Positions 1 through 7,960 of a stretch of 39,537 nt of DNA are shown piece by piece. Source of the DNA: JAGOGN01 sp036652735 (lineage in GTDB: Bacteria > Bacillota > Clostridia > Lachnospirales > Lachnospiraceae). Every line of letters begins with the position of its first letter. The stretch's first letter is position 1. Below the pieces are notes generated by a model. The model worked only from the letters and a program-made list of their open reading frames with translations. It was not told the DNA's origin and did no database searches. Location: the NCBI GenBank assembly GCA_036652735.1, contig JAVVVI010000021.1, positions 1 to 39,537 on the forward strand. Reading direction: 5' to 3'. A program made the translations under genes and the position numbers.

Positions 1-173
1 CTTTTATCTTGAGATAAGTTATCACCATTTTTTAATGTCTGATACCAAAAACAGGATATATGCATTATATCATTTTAACGCAAGTATGTAAATCATATTT
101 TTATTCTTTTGATTGTTCCAATTAGAAATACGTGTTAAAATTAAAGAATCAAAAATCCTAGGATTCCATCCTA

Positions 174-179
174 TATAAT
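174..179 (+). promoter_or_regulatory. Candidate -10 box for the ymfI-thrE operon
   Basis: A perfect TATAAT lies 28 bases upstream of the YmfI-like start, and AAAGAAGG follows as ribosome binding site 9 bases before the ATG. I see no good -35 at 16-18 bases upstream. The rest of bases 1-173 is AT-rich with no supportable gene; a 12-bp palindrome, AATCCTAGGATT, sits just before the -10. Confidence 0.45.
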
Positions 180-201
180 AAAGGAAAGAAGGTATGTTTG
201 T

Positions 202-936
202 ATGACTCCCAGAACTGTTTTGGTAACCGGAGCCTCTAGGGGAATTGGCCGTGCCATTGCCCTTAAATTTGCTCAGGAAAACTACACCGTGATCCTTAAT
301 TCAAAAACAAATCTTACATTACTGAAAGACTTAAAGAATCAACTGACAAAGGTTTTTTCTATTTCATGTGAATACTTCCTAGGTGATATCTCCGACTTCA
401 CCTTTGTAGAAAAAATGTTCCGAGAGATCAACAACCGTTTTGGTGGCGTGGACATTTTAATAAATAATGCAGGCGTCTCCCATATTGGACTGTTAAGTGA
501 ACTGCCTATTACTACCTGGGATGAAATAATTGCAGTGAATTTAACTTCTGCTTTTTACACCTCAAAGCTGGCAATTCCCAATATGGTCCACCAAAAATCC
601 GGTAAAATCCTGAACATTTCTTCCGTATGGGGCAATGTGGGTGCCTCCTGCGAGGTTGCTTATTCTGCTTCAAAAGGCGGGATTAATGCTTTTACCAAGG
701 CCCTTGCCAAGGAACTGGCACCCAGTAATATTCAAGTCAATGCCATATCCTGTGGTGTTATTGACACCGACATGAATCAATGTTTTTCAGAGGAAGAACG
801 GCAGGCATTAGAAGAAGAGATTCCAAGTGGACGATTTGGTCTCCCGGAAGAAGTTGCCGACCTGGCTCTGGCCATTTCTTCCGGTCAAAGTTATTTAACC
901 GGACAAATTATTACGTTGGATGGAGGGTGGATGTAA
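202..936 (+). CDS. ymfI: YmfI-like SDR, probable EF-P 5-aminopentanone reductase
   Basis: This is a 244-residue short-chain dehydrogenase/reductase. It has the NAD(P) glycine motif TGASRGIG near residue 9, NNAG near residue 88, a catalytic serine in NISSVWG and the Tyr-x-x-x-Lys pair in YSASKGG. It resembles the FabG family, but several stretches match Bacillus YmfI as I remember it: SHIGLL, the SSVWG...GASCEV block before the catalytic Tyr, EIPSGR, and the YLTGQI...GGW end. YmfI reduces 5-aminopentanone on the conserved lysine of elongation factor P, a modification needed for swarming in Bacillus. The stop overlaps the start of the next gene by one base (TAATG), so it is co-translated with the exporter genes. 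A generic 3-oxoacyl-ACP reductase is the alternative. Confidence 0.8.
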   Translation: MTPRTVLVTGASRGIGRAIALKFAQENYTVILNSKTNLTLLKDLKNQLTKVFSISCEYFLGDISDFTFVEKMFREINNRFGGVDILINNAGVSHIGLLSELPITTWDEIIAVNLTSAFYTSKLAIPNMVHQKSGKILNISSVWGNVGASCEVAYSASKGGINAFTKALAKELAPSNIQVNAISCGVIDTDMNQCFSEEERQALEEEIPSGRFGLPEEVADLALAISSGQSYLTGQIITLDGGWM

Positions 937-1736
937 TGGAACACCGAATTGACCCCAAAGAAGCCCGTTCTCAACACGATCCGGAATATCTTCTGTCACT
1001 CACACTGGATATTGCGGAAGAGATGCTAATGAGTGGTGCCGAGATTAATCGTGTAGAAGACACTTTACTTCGTATCTGTAAGGCATATGAATTTAAGAAG
1101 GTAAACGTATTTTCTATTACTGAATTTATCTTTGTATCCCTCCTTGCTCCAAATGGGAAAATAATTACACAGACACGGAGGGTATATTCCTATAATAACA
1201 ACCTCTCACATTTAGAACAGTTAAACAAGCTTTCCCGTTATATCTGCACCGAAAAACCGGGTGTATCTGCTATCCTTGACCGAATAGAGCTCCTTAGTCA
1301 GGAAGAACCCGTGACACCTGCCTGGGTTCGCTGCCTATGCTTTATGATTGGTGGTGGAGCATTCGCCTGCTTCTTCGGTGGGAACTTTCTTGATTGCATC
1401 GCATCTTCTCTTGTTGCAATCTTCATGTATTTTTTTGGACAGTTTTCCAAAATGCAGGAGATGAACCGTATTGCTCATACTGTAGTTTGTTCCGCAATTG
1501 CCGGAACCCTTGGTCTTTTCCTCTACACCATTGGCATTGGTTCAAATCTTGACAAAATCATGATTGGCAACATTATGCTTCTTATTCCGGGCATGGTGTT
1601 TACAAATTCAATTCGTGATATGCTATGTGGCAATATTATCTCCGGCTTACTTCGACTCATTGAATCTCTCCTGGTTGCAATTGCAATTGCCGTGGGATTT
1701 TCTATACCATTATTATTGATTGGAGGCAGCTTTTAA
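936..1736 (+). CDS. Threonine/serine exporter family, large (ThrE N-terminal) component
   Basis: This 266-residue protein belongs to the ThrE/DUF1212 family. A soluble N-terminal part carries the family motif around ...MSGAEINRVEDTL... and is followed by about five hydrophobic segments (from roughly residue 130). In Corynebacterium ThrE exports L-threonine and L-serine; here the transporter is split in two genes, as is common in Firmicutes. An in-frame ATG exists 156 bases upstream, but it lies inside ymfI and would add sequence foreign to the family. The start chosen overlaps the ymfI stop as TAATG, as does its own stop with the next gene, which indicates translational coupling. The substrate is inferred from family only. 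Confidence 0.85.
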   Translation: MEHRIDPKEARSQHDPEYLLSLTLDIAEEMLMSGAEINRVEDTLLRICKAYEFKKVNVFSITEFIFVSLLAPNGKIITQTRRVYSYNNNLSHLEQLNKLSRYICTEKPGVSAILDRIELLSQEEPVTPAWVRCLCFMIGGGAFACFFGGNFLDCIASSLVAIFMYFFGQFSKMQEMNRIAHTVVCSAIAGTLGLFLYTIGIGSNLDKIMIGNIMLLIPGMVFTNSIRDMLCGNIISGLLRLIESLLVAIAIAVGFSIPLLLIGGSF

Positions 1737-2188
1737 TGAAAGAATTATTACAAATTGGAGCCGCTTTTATTGCCTGCTCCGTATTCGCCATTCTATATAA
1801 CGCACAACGAAGTAAAATCTTGCTCTGTGGTTTGGGTGGTGCAATATCCTGGATCTCTTATATCGTGATTGCAACTCAGATTACTAATATTTTTACTATA
1901 TCCATGCTCTCTGCAATTGTTGTTACCGCCTATGCTGAGGCATTGGCCCGTTATACCAAATGCCCTGCTACTATTTACCTGATACCCTCTATCCTTCCCC
2001 TTGTGCCCGGAGGTTCCTTATACTACACCACCAACGCCCTGGTTACAAATAATAAAGCCCAGTTCGCAAAGTATGGTCAAAACACACTTTATGCAGCCCT
2101 GGGCATCGCAATTGGAATTGTTGTAATCTCCATTTTTGTATATTATTTTAATCGATACCGGCGGAGCCGTACAAACGTGCCCTCATAA
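1736..2188 (+). CDS. Threonine/serine exporter family, small (DUF3815-type) component
   Basis: This is a 150-residue integral membrane protein with four to five hydrophobic segments. It contains the family stretch CPATIYLIPSILPLVPGGSLYYT, the conserved loop of the ThrE_2/DUF3815 domain. It is the second half of the split exporter encoded just upstream, and its start overlaps that gene by one base (TAATG). Its last 41 bases overlap, tail to tail, the 3' end of the PhzF gene on the other strand, so the two convergent mRNAs are complementary over that stretch and no separate terminator fits between them. Confidence 0.85.
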   Translation: MKELLQIGAAFIACSVFAILYNAQRSKILLCGLGGAISWISYIVIATQITNIFTISMLSAIVVTAYAEALARYTKCPATIYLIPSILPLVPGGSLYYTTNALVTNNKAQFAKYGQNTLYAALGIAIGIVVISIFVYYFNRYRRSRTNVPS

Positions 2189-3023
2189 CAATCGTGGCAT
2201 TCCCACCGACTTTTATCCGATATTTCTTACCCTCCCGCAATAAAATGGTCTTAATTGCGGAGGGTTTTTTCATTGTCTCACCTTGGATAAACGTATTCTC
2301 TTCTCCATTTTTAATTAAGCCATAGCGATAAAGGTAATAGGTTAAAGCTCCACTGGAGGTTCCCGTTGCCGCTTCCTCATCAATGCGATACAAAGGTGCA
2401 TAATTTCTACAATGAGCCGTCACTTCATCCGTCAGACAAAAGATATGAAAACCAACTACATTATGACGTTTGGACAATTCAATAACTGCCTCTTTATCCA
2501 TTCTTGCATGCTCAAGATATAGTAGATTTGACACCGGAAGCATAATGTCACACAGTCCGGTACTGACTGCCTTTGGAACCAGATCCGGAGGCATTACTAA
2601 TGGATCCAGGGAAAAGGCTGCATACATCTCTGCTGCTTCCTCCTTGGTGAACGTTCTTCTTTCCACCGGAAATGCCATGTCCATCCAGACTTCTTTTTCT
2701 GCAACTTCAATCTCAAGCTTCCCCGCCAGCGTTACCAGTTTATACTTGCCAATTGGAATCCTCTCCAAATCTCTCATCACACCAAAAGCCGCAATGGTTG
2801 CATGCCCACAAAGTTCCACTTCCGCCTCCGGGGTGAAGTACCGTATCTTAAATGCCTTGGGTCCAATTTTTTCCACAAACGCTGTCTCGGAATGTTTGAG
2901 CTCCGCAGCCAGTTTTCTCATTATGGAATCCTTTAATATCTCCCCTTCCGTAAGTAGCACAACACCTGCTGCGTTACCGGAAAAGGCCTTATCCGTAAAT
3001 GCATCTGCAATATATATCTCCAT
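2148..3023 (-). CDS. PhzF family isomerase/epimerase-like protein
   Basis: This 291-residue protein belongs to the PhzF/diaminopimelate-epimerase fold family. It starts with the typical YIADAFTDKAFSGNAAGVV. The HSETAFV segment near residue 45 carries the glutamate that acts as general acid/base in PhzF, followed by CGHATIA near residue 93 and the second-lobe motif EEAATGTSSGAL near residue 217. No phenazine genes are nearby, so the substrate is unknown; most members of this family in Clostridia are uncharacterised. The gene lies 14 bases downstream of the MFS gene on the same strand, so the two are probably co-transcribed. Its 3' end overlaps the exporter gene. Confidence 0.88.
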   Translation of the reverse strand: MEIYIADAFTDKAFSGNAAGVVLLTEGEILKDSIMRKLAAELKHSETAFVEKIGPKAFKIRYFTPEAEVELCGHATIAAFGVMRDLERIPIGKYKLVTLAGKLEIEVAEKEVWMDMAFPVERRTFTKEEAAEMYAAFSLDPLVMPPDLVPKAVSTGLCDIMLPVSNLLYLEHARMDKEAVIELSKRHNVVGFHIFCLTDEVTAHCRNYAPLYRIDEEAATGTSSGALTYYLYRYGLIKNGEENTFIQGETMKKPSAIKTILLREGKKYRIKVGGNATIVMRARLYGSAGID

Positions 3024-3037
3024 GTTTCTTCTCCTGT

Positions 3038-4273
3038 CTATGCATGTCTATTGTAAATTGGTGCAACATGTGATTTATTTCTTCCGATAATCCACAATGC
3101 TGCAAGGAAATTAATTCCCATAAATATACTTAACACAATTCTCTCTCTTACAACAACGGTCATTGCGCCTGAAGTCAATTGACCAATCATGGCTCCGAGA
3201 GTCATCATCATTTCAAACATTCCATTGAATCTTCCTTTTCGTTCATCCGGCACATAACTTTGTGTCGCCGAAATTCGAATATTATAAGAGGTCACTCCCA
3301 GCACTCCACTCAAGAAGCACAGAACCATCATAACCTTTACCGGTGTAAATAAATAGGTTCCTTCAATGAGACAAGTTGCCGCATACACAAAAAGCGCAAT
3401 TGAGAACTTCTTACTTGCCGGCCATTTGAATTTATAATAAATGGATCCTCCAATCATTCGTCCAATAATTGCACATCCCCAAACGCAAATAAACACGTAC
3501 TCACCATGGGGAGCAAATGCTGACTTGAAATAAGGTAGCCCTATCACTCCTGACGCTGCACCTGCCATGGATGAAAAAGCAAAGTAAAGGGTAATGGCCC
3601 ATAATCCCTTTTCCGCCTTTAAATAATTCACGCCCTCCATAAAATCTTTTTTATATCGATTTAACGTAAATCTCTCTGTTCGAACTTCTGTATACTCTTC
3701 TTTTTTCTCTATTCTTGTCTCCATCACTGCCGCAATAAAAAAGCTTATAGCATTTGCCAGAAATAAAGGTGCAATTCCAATGGTATTGTACAAAACTGCT
3801 GAAACCGGAACCATTACCGCTGTCAGTGTCTCTAATACGCTGGATACAGAATACGCTTTTGAGTAGTTTCCCTCTGTAATCAGCATGGGATAAAAGCTGT
3901 CATATGCCACACGATATACACTATCCACGCAGCCTAAAACAACACAGCCTACCGCAAGAATCCAGAATTGAAATTCGCCGAAAAAAAGAACTGCTGCAAA
4001 CAATGCATACATTGCCGCCGATAAAAAGTCCAACATATAAATTGCCTTCTTCCTGGAGAACTTATCCAGAAGAGGTCCTGATATTATTGGCATAATAATT
4101 CTTGGAGCCGTATAGAGGAACATATAAAGCGCATATAACAAAGTAGAACCGGTAAGATCAAGAACCAAGAGTCCCATTGCAAAGCCCGCAATCGAATTGC
4201 CCAATAAGGATACCACTGTTCCAGCCGTTATAATTGTAAAATCCTTCGTCCATAAATTTGATTTTGTCTTCAT
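3038..4273 (-). CDS. MFS transporter (macrolide-efflux-like)
   Basis: This 411-residue protein has about twelve hydrophobic segments and the arrangement of MFS_3-type drug exporters: LLGNSIAGFAMGLLVLDLTGS in helix 1, GPLLDKFSRKK as the loop 2-3 motif, and a second copy of the fold after residue 210. It is likely a proton-driven exporter in the cytoplasmic membrane with an unknown substrate. It is the first gene of a two-gene unit with phzF. The 5' end faces the dGTPase gene with about 120 bases between the two starts, so the promoters diverge from that stretch. Confidence 0.85.
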   Translation of the reverse strand: MKTKSNLWTKDFTIITAGTVVSLLGNSIAGFAMGLLVLDLTGSTLLYALYMFLYTAPRIIMPIISGPLLDKFSRKKAIYMLDFLSAAMYALFAAVLFFGEFQFWILAVGCVVLGCVDSVYRVAYDSFYPMLITEGNYSKAYSVSSVLETLTAVMVPVSAVLYNTIGIAPLFLANAISFFIAAVMETRIEKKEEYTEVRTERFTLNRYKKDFMEGVNYLKAEKGLWAITLYFAFSSMAGAASGVIGLPYFKSAFAPHGEYVFICVWGCAIIGRMIGGSIYYKFKWPASKKFSIALFVYAATCLIEGTYLFTPVKVMMVLCFLSGVLGVTSYNIRISATQSYVPDERKGRFNGMFEMMMTLGAMIGQLTSGAMTVVVRERIVLSIFMGINFLAALWIIGRNKSHVAPIYNRHA

Positions 4274-4396
4274 ATCCCCTCCATTGTTTTCTCGTACGTA
4301 TGAACTATGTATACCTATAAATTATAGCAGAAACAATTTGAAAATTCTAGCTTTTTCCTTAAAAAGCAGTATAATGAATTCATGGAGGTAACTTTT

Positions 4397-5632
4397 ATGG
4401 GTAAAAATAATTTTAGAACTGTGTCAGCCACAACTAGCCATTCCGACTGGGAGGCTCTCACCCGACGCGCATCCCAATTATATAATCGGGAAGATGATGT
4501 GCGCACTCCCTTTGCACGAGATTACACACGCATCTTACATTCCCTTGCCTATCGCCGCCTCAAGCATAAAACTCAGGTTTTTTACAATATTGACAACGAC
4601 CATATCTGCACGCGCATGGAACACGTTGCCCATGTGGACTCGGTAAGCAATACCATTGCAAAATACCTGGGACTGAATGATGAATTAACCAAAGCAATTG
4701 CCATGGGACATGACCTTGGACATGCACCCTTTGGGCATCAGGGAGAATCTGTTATTCGCACCTTAAGCCTAACCCATCTGGGAAAAGACTTCTGGCACGA
4801 ACAAAACGGCCTACATTTTGTTGATGAAGTCGAACTGTTAGAAGATAACTACAATATATTTAAGAATTTGGACTTAACTTATGCCGTTCGGGATGGCATT
4901 ATCTCTCACTGCGGAGAAGTGGATGAGAATGGTCTTCGTCCACGAACCAGTCTTATGGATCTTAAGGATTTTCAACATCCGGGGCAATATCAACCCGCTA
5001 CCTGGGAAGGCTGTGTTGTAAAAATATCTGATAAAATAGCCTATGTTGGAAGAGATATTGAAGATGCCATTAGCTTAGGATTTTTAGACGATGAACAGAA
5101 GAACCAACTGGTTAAAATGGCTCGTGCCAATGATGTGAATGCCTTGAATACCACCGTTATTATGCATAATTTAATTATAGATATTTGCAAGAACAGCTCC
5201 CCCAGTGCAGGCATTTGTCTCAGTGATAAATTTTTGAAGCAGTTAAACGATATCAAGGACTTTAATTATCAGTATATTTATGGGCATAAACGCTTTACTC
5301 CCTTTAAGGAGTATTCCAAATTAGTTATCACACAGCTCTTTCAAATACTACTGGATTCCTATGATGAAGAACATTCCTGGGGAAAGTTGGAAAGATTAAG
5401 ACCCTACTATCCCACACTGATTACGTCCTTTGAGACATGGCTTGCCCGCTATTGCAATCCTTCTATTGTGCCGGAAGGGGATTTAAAGAATTTAGCACTT
5501 AAATGTGAAAATGTTAAAATCTATGGTAACCTAGAGCTTAATACCCTTTATATCCAGGCAATACTGGATTACATATCCGGAATGACGGATCGTTTTGCTG
5601 TAAAAGCTTTTAGTGAATTACTGGCTTATTGA
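4397..5632 (+). CDS. dgt: dGTPase-family deoxynucleoside triphosphate triphosphohydrolase
   Basis: This 411-residue HD-domain hydrolase should split dNTPs into deoxynucleoside and triphosphate. The HD metal site is clear: RMEHVAHVDSV supplies the first histidine and MGHDLGHAPFGHQGE supplies the H-D pair and further conserved histidines; the SHCGEVDENGLRPR stretch is also family-typical. Another in-frame ATG lies 15 bases upstream, but it forms part of GGAGGT, which is correctly placed (8 bases) as ribosome binding site for the start chosen here. A TATAAT at 4370-4375 is a likely -10 box. The gene stands alone and ends 15 bases before a strong terminator. Confidence 0.88.
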   Translation: MGKNNFRTVSATTSHSDWEALTRRASQLYNREDDVRTPFARDYTRILHSLAYRRLKHKTQVFYNIDNDHICTRMEHVAHVDSVSNTIAKYLGLNDELTKAIAMGHDLGHAPFGHQGESVIRTLSLTHLGKDFWHEQNGLHFVDEVELLEDNYNIFKNLDLTYAVRDGIISHCGEVDENGLRPRTSLMDLKDFQHPGQYQPATWEGCVVKISDKIAYVGRDIEDAISLGFLDDEQKNQLVKMARANDVNALNTTVIMHNLIIDICKNSSPSAGICLSDKFLKQLNDIKDFNYQYIYGHKRFTPFKEYSKLVITQLFQILLDSYDEEHSWGKLERLRPYYPTLITSFETWLARYCNPSIVPEGDLKNLALKCENVKIYGNLELNTLYIQAILDYISGMTDRFAVKAFSELLAY

Positions 5633-5647
5633 TTATTCTATACGTTT

Positions 5648-5698
5648 AAAAGGGCTGTCGTTTCACGATTTTACAATCATAAAACGACAACCCCTTTT
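5648..5698 (+). terminator. Intrinsic terminator after the dGTPase gene
   Basis: Arms AAAAGGG-c-TGTCGTTT and AAACGACA-ac-CCCTTTT pair over about 15 bp with one small internal mismatch and an 18-base loop. The U-rich 3' arm makes it work as a terminator. Bases 5699-5886, up to the next gene, hold nothing else I can support. Confidence 0.8.
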
Positions 5699-5886
5699 AG
5701 TCCTACCAGCCAATACGGAATTATGAACTTTGAAATCACAAGAAAAACCTTAAGCATCCCATTACCTTTACTTTTCCGGCAGCTGTGATTTCTATTTATA
5801 GTTAAACAGTTTTTTGAGGGCTTATATTCACTTTCGGAATCACCTTAAAGAAGCTGTTACTATCTATATTATGTATACAATGACCT

Positions 5887-6219
5887 CTAGTACGCTTTAT
5901 TGCCTGAATTATATTTATATAAAAATTCCTCAAATGACATTTCTTTTTCCGGGAAATTATAGGGAATCTGAAGACAATAATCTTCTTCAAACTCATCCTT
6001 TATGTTATGAATCGGTTGAAATATTTTTAAATAATACAGTTCAATACAACTCATGATTCTATTCTTACGACAATCAATCACTTTCACTTTATTAACTTCC
6101 TGAATCCAGTCTGCTACGTTGTCCCCACATATCTCGCATCCTGTTTCAAGCACTTTTCCAACATAAATAGGTTCCCCCTTTTTGTTTAAAAGAAGGTATA
6201 CTAGATTTCTGCTTTGCAT
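5887..6219 (-). CDS. Small GIY-YIG-like protein
   Basis: This is a 110-residue protein I cannot match to a named gene. Its first 25 residues, NLVYLLLNKKGEPIYVGKV, have the spacing of a GIY-YIG nuclease core (VY at 7-8, YVG at 19-21). E60 in CIELYYLKIFQPIHN sits where the metal-binding glutamate of the fold is expected, followed by the usual P...HN. The conserved arginine usually found about ten residues after YIG is not evident, so nuclease activity is doubtful. GGAGAG lies about ten bases before the ATG. It could be a stand-alone degenerate GIY-YIG protein; the function is unknown. Confidence 0.6.
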   Translation of the reverse strand: MQSRNLVYLLLNKKGEPIYVGKVLETGCEICGDNVADWIQEVNKVKVIDCRKNRIMSCIELYYLKIFQPIHNIKDEFEEDYCLQIPYNFPEKEMSFEEFLYKYNSGNKAY

Positions 6220-6283
6220 GTTGCGTTCTCTCCATTCTCTTTTCTCATTTATTTTTCATCTAACCCAATACAAACTATTAAAA

Positions 6284-6371
6284 CTGCTCCCTTAGGGAAG
6301 GACCCGACTACTTACTCTCAGTGGTGTTCTATAAGTTTGAAAGCTTCCATGTGCCGGCAAAAAGGGAGCAG
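6284..6371 (-). repeat. 88-bp segment with perfect 10-bp inverted ends (long-loop terminator or MITE-like)
   Basis: CTGCTCCCTT at 6284-6293 is the exact reverse complement of AAGGGAGCAG at 6362-6371. Read on the minus strand the second arm is followed by TTTTAAT, so it can act as the terminator of the secreted-protein gene that ends 13 bases upstream. The loop of 68 bases is unusually long and holds smaller hairpins (CCCTTAGGG, GAAGCTTTC). A tiny non-autonomous element is the other reading. Confidence 0.5.
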
Positions 6372-6383
6372 ACCTGGTATATT

Positions 6384-6854
6384 CTAATTGTGCAATACAG
6401 AACTGGAAGCGTTTGCTTTCTCCCCATTGGCACTAAATCTTGTAAGCACCTGATACTGAGAATTGGTTGCCGTAGTAATGGTTCTACTCAGAAATGCGCT
6501 GTCGGAATGAACGGTCTCGCTCCAGGTGCGAACTTCCATCCAGGTTCCGCTGATAACTCTCTGTAATTCCATTGTTATCGTAATGGAACATACTTTATTG
6601 CAATTAATGGATGATTCTGAGATAACACGTGATCCACTTCCACCAATCATTGCCCGACAACTGATAATATTTGCCCATCTTGGTTGCGGTGCCACGATTT
6701 CTCCCAGATTACTGCCCGGTTCCTCCGGTTCTGTAACCACCGGCTCCTCAATAACGATCTCCGGATTCGTAACTTCTTCAGCCTTAGATGGAATCACCGG
6801 TAACATTCCAAATAAGCAAGCGAGTACAATCACTCCCATAAGTACTTTTTTCAT
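6384..6854 (-). CDS. Small secreted protein of unknown function
   Basis: This 156-residue protein has a clear signal peptide (MKKVLMGVIVLACLFGMLPVIPSKA, cleavage probably after residue 25). A short acidic Pro/Glu-rich linker follows (residues 26-57), then a Ser/Thr-rich domain that reads as beta strands. The pattern ISCRAMI...CNKVCSITITMELQRV...WMEVRTWSETV...SQYQVLTRFSA resembles small secreted beta-sandwich proteins common in Lachnospiraceae (DUF6147-like by memory). Two cysteines near residues 66 and 83 could form a disulfide. AAAAGGAG precedes the ATG. An ECF-type promoter 52 bases upstream is shared with the DUF4367 gene next door, suggesting joint control in an envelope stress response. 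Confidence 0.75.
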   Translation of the reverse strand: MKKVLMGVIVLACLFGMLPVIPSKAEEVTNPEIVIEEPVVTEPEEPGSNLGEIVAPQPRWANIISCRAMIGGSGSRVISESSINCNKVCSITITMELQRVISGTWMEVRTWSETVHSDSAFLSRTITTATNSQYQVLTRFSANGEKANASSSVLHN

Positions 6855-6905
6855 TCTTTTCTCCTTTTTACTTTTTTATATAGTTTTCATAGGCCCTATA
6901 CTTAA

Positions 6906-6934
6906 GAAACGCTTGAATATATAAAACGTGACAC
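6906..6934 (-). promoter_or_regulatory. ECF-sigma-type promoter of the secreted-protein gene
   Basis: On the minus strand, AAAGTGTCA (-35 core GTGTCA at 6929-6934) is followed after exactly 16 bases by GCGTTTCTTA (-10 core at 6906-6912). The layout is that of ECF sigma promoters (TG..AC, 16 bases, CGT). The same pair with the same spacing precedes the DUF4367 gene at 7772-7800. Confidence 0.6.
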
Positions 6935-7023
6935 TTTTCTTCTGATTCTTTTTCTTTTCGTCTTTATGCACAACTTTTTTCTCATTTTCTTTGATTATAT
7001 ACTGGATTTTTGTGTATTATAAC

Positions 7024-7719
7024 TTAGTTTTTTTTCTGTTCAATACTATTTAAAATTTCAATCAACTCCTCTTTGGGTAATGCTCCGGAAAGACTAAATA
7101 TATAATCTCCTTTTTCCACAATAACAGTGTTATCTTTTTCATCCGCTATATAATAGCCCTCTTCTCCTATTACTGCTATCTTTTCTTTTTCCATATTTTT
7201 ATTCGATATTCCTATTGTTTTTACTACTGTTTTATCTGTTTGTTCATAATACAATTTGTTTTTACCATCATCATATTCTAATTTCACTGTCATTTCCGAA
7301 TATAGACTATCCTTTTCGTGCAGTTCGTACCCTTCCGGTATTTCTGTCGGTACATAAGCAACAAACCCATCTTTTGCTGCGCCTCCGTCCGTAACTTCAA
7401 TTTCCATATAACCCGGATGTCCGATAAATTTTAAATTGCCTAATTGCTCTACAAATGGTGATACGGCAAATGCTGTCATACCCATTATTATAGCTAAAAC
7501 AGCAATCAGAAGAATGGCTCTTCTGCCACTAAACCTCCGATTATATACATACAATTCTTTTTGATTCTTTTGCTGAACCTCACTGTCTTGTCTCATCTTT
7601 TTTCGAAAGCAATGTGAAAAATGATGTTTGGGTCGATTTACATATGATTCATAATCTAGTTCCATTGCAGCTTTCGTTATGCTTTTCAAAAGCTGATCTG
7701 TTATCTCAATTCTTGGCAT
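7024..7719 (-). CDS. DUF4367-type membrane protein, possible anti-sigma factor without its sigma gene
   Basis: This 231-residue protein has a cytoplasmic N-terminal part of about 75 residues, one transmembrane helix (AILLIAVLAIIMGMTAFAV, residues about 69-87) and an extracellular domain of about 140 residues. The extracellular part contains YVPTEIPEGYEL and ends ...VEKGDYIFSLSGALPKEELIEILNSIE, typical of DUF4367. Proteins of this build usually sit next to an ECF sigma factor and hold it at the membrane; no sigma gene is present here. It has its own ECF-like promoter and AAAGGGGG as ribosome binding site. Confidence 0.78.
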   Translation of the reverse strand: MPRIEITDQLLKSITKAAMELDYESYVNRPKHHFSHCFRKKMRQDSEVQQKNQKELYVYNRRFSGRRAILLIAVLAIIMGMTAFAVSPFVEQLGNLKFIGHPGYMEIEVTDGGAAKDGFVAYVPTEIPEGYELHEKDSLYSEMTVKLEYDDGKNKLYYEQTDKTVVKTIGISNKNMEKEKIAVIGEEGYYIADEKDNTVIVEKGDYIFSLSGALPKEELIEILNSIEQKKN

Positions 7720-7771
7720 TTAGAAATCCCCCTTTCAAAATCATTACAGTTCTACTTTGTCTTCTATATAA

Positions 7772-7800
7772 GTAACGTCTGGTCCCTAATTTTATGACAC
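7772..7800 (-). promoter_or_regulatory. ECF-sigma-type promoter of the DUF4367 gene
   Basis: On the minus strand, AAAGTGTCA (core 7795-7800), 16 bases, then ACGTTACTTA (core 7772-7778). It matches the promoter at 6906-6934 in both boxes and in spacing. In both cases the expected transcription start lies about 45 bases before the start codon. Confidence 0.6.
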
Positions 7801-7891
7801 TTTATATCTTTTTATATTATTTTTTGTATATAATAGCTATATTGTCTTGATATGCATACCTGTTTTATCCTTAATCTTGTATGATTTTAAT

Positions 7892-7920
7892 AAAAAAACT
7901 CCCCTCACACGAAGGGAAGC
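7892..7920 (-). terminator. Intrinsic terminator after the YitT operon
   Basis: On the minus strand CTTCCCT and AGGGGAG pair across a seven-base loop (one G-U), followed by TTTTTTTATT. It lies about 40 bases beyond the YitT stop and ends the phosphatase-YitT transcript. Confidence 0.8.
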
Positions 7921-7960
7921 TTTTTACTAATCTATAATCTTATTTATTTACATCACTACC

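Noticed and set aside
780..935. N-terminal extension of the exporter large subunit
   Set aside because: It lies wholly inside the ymfI gene in another frame and is not part of the family; the TAATG-coupled start explains the gene.
5802..6056. Small frames on both strands around the GIY-YIG-like gene
   Set aside because: They overlap the 110-residue gene in other frames, lack ribosome binding sites and show no family pattern.
7720..7960. Missing ECF sigma gene for the DUF4367 protein
   Set aside because: I looked in the spaces around 6855-7960 on both strands and found no sigma-like frame, intact or broken.
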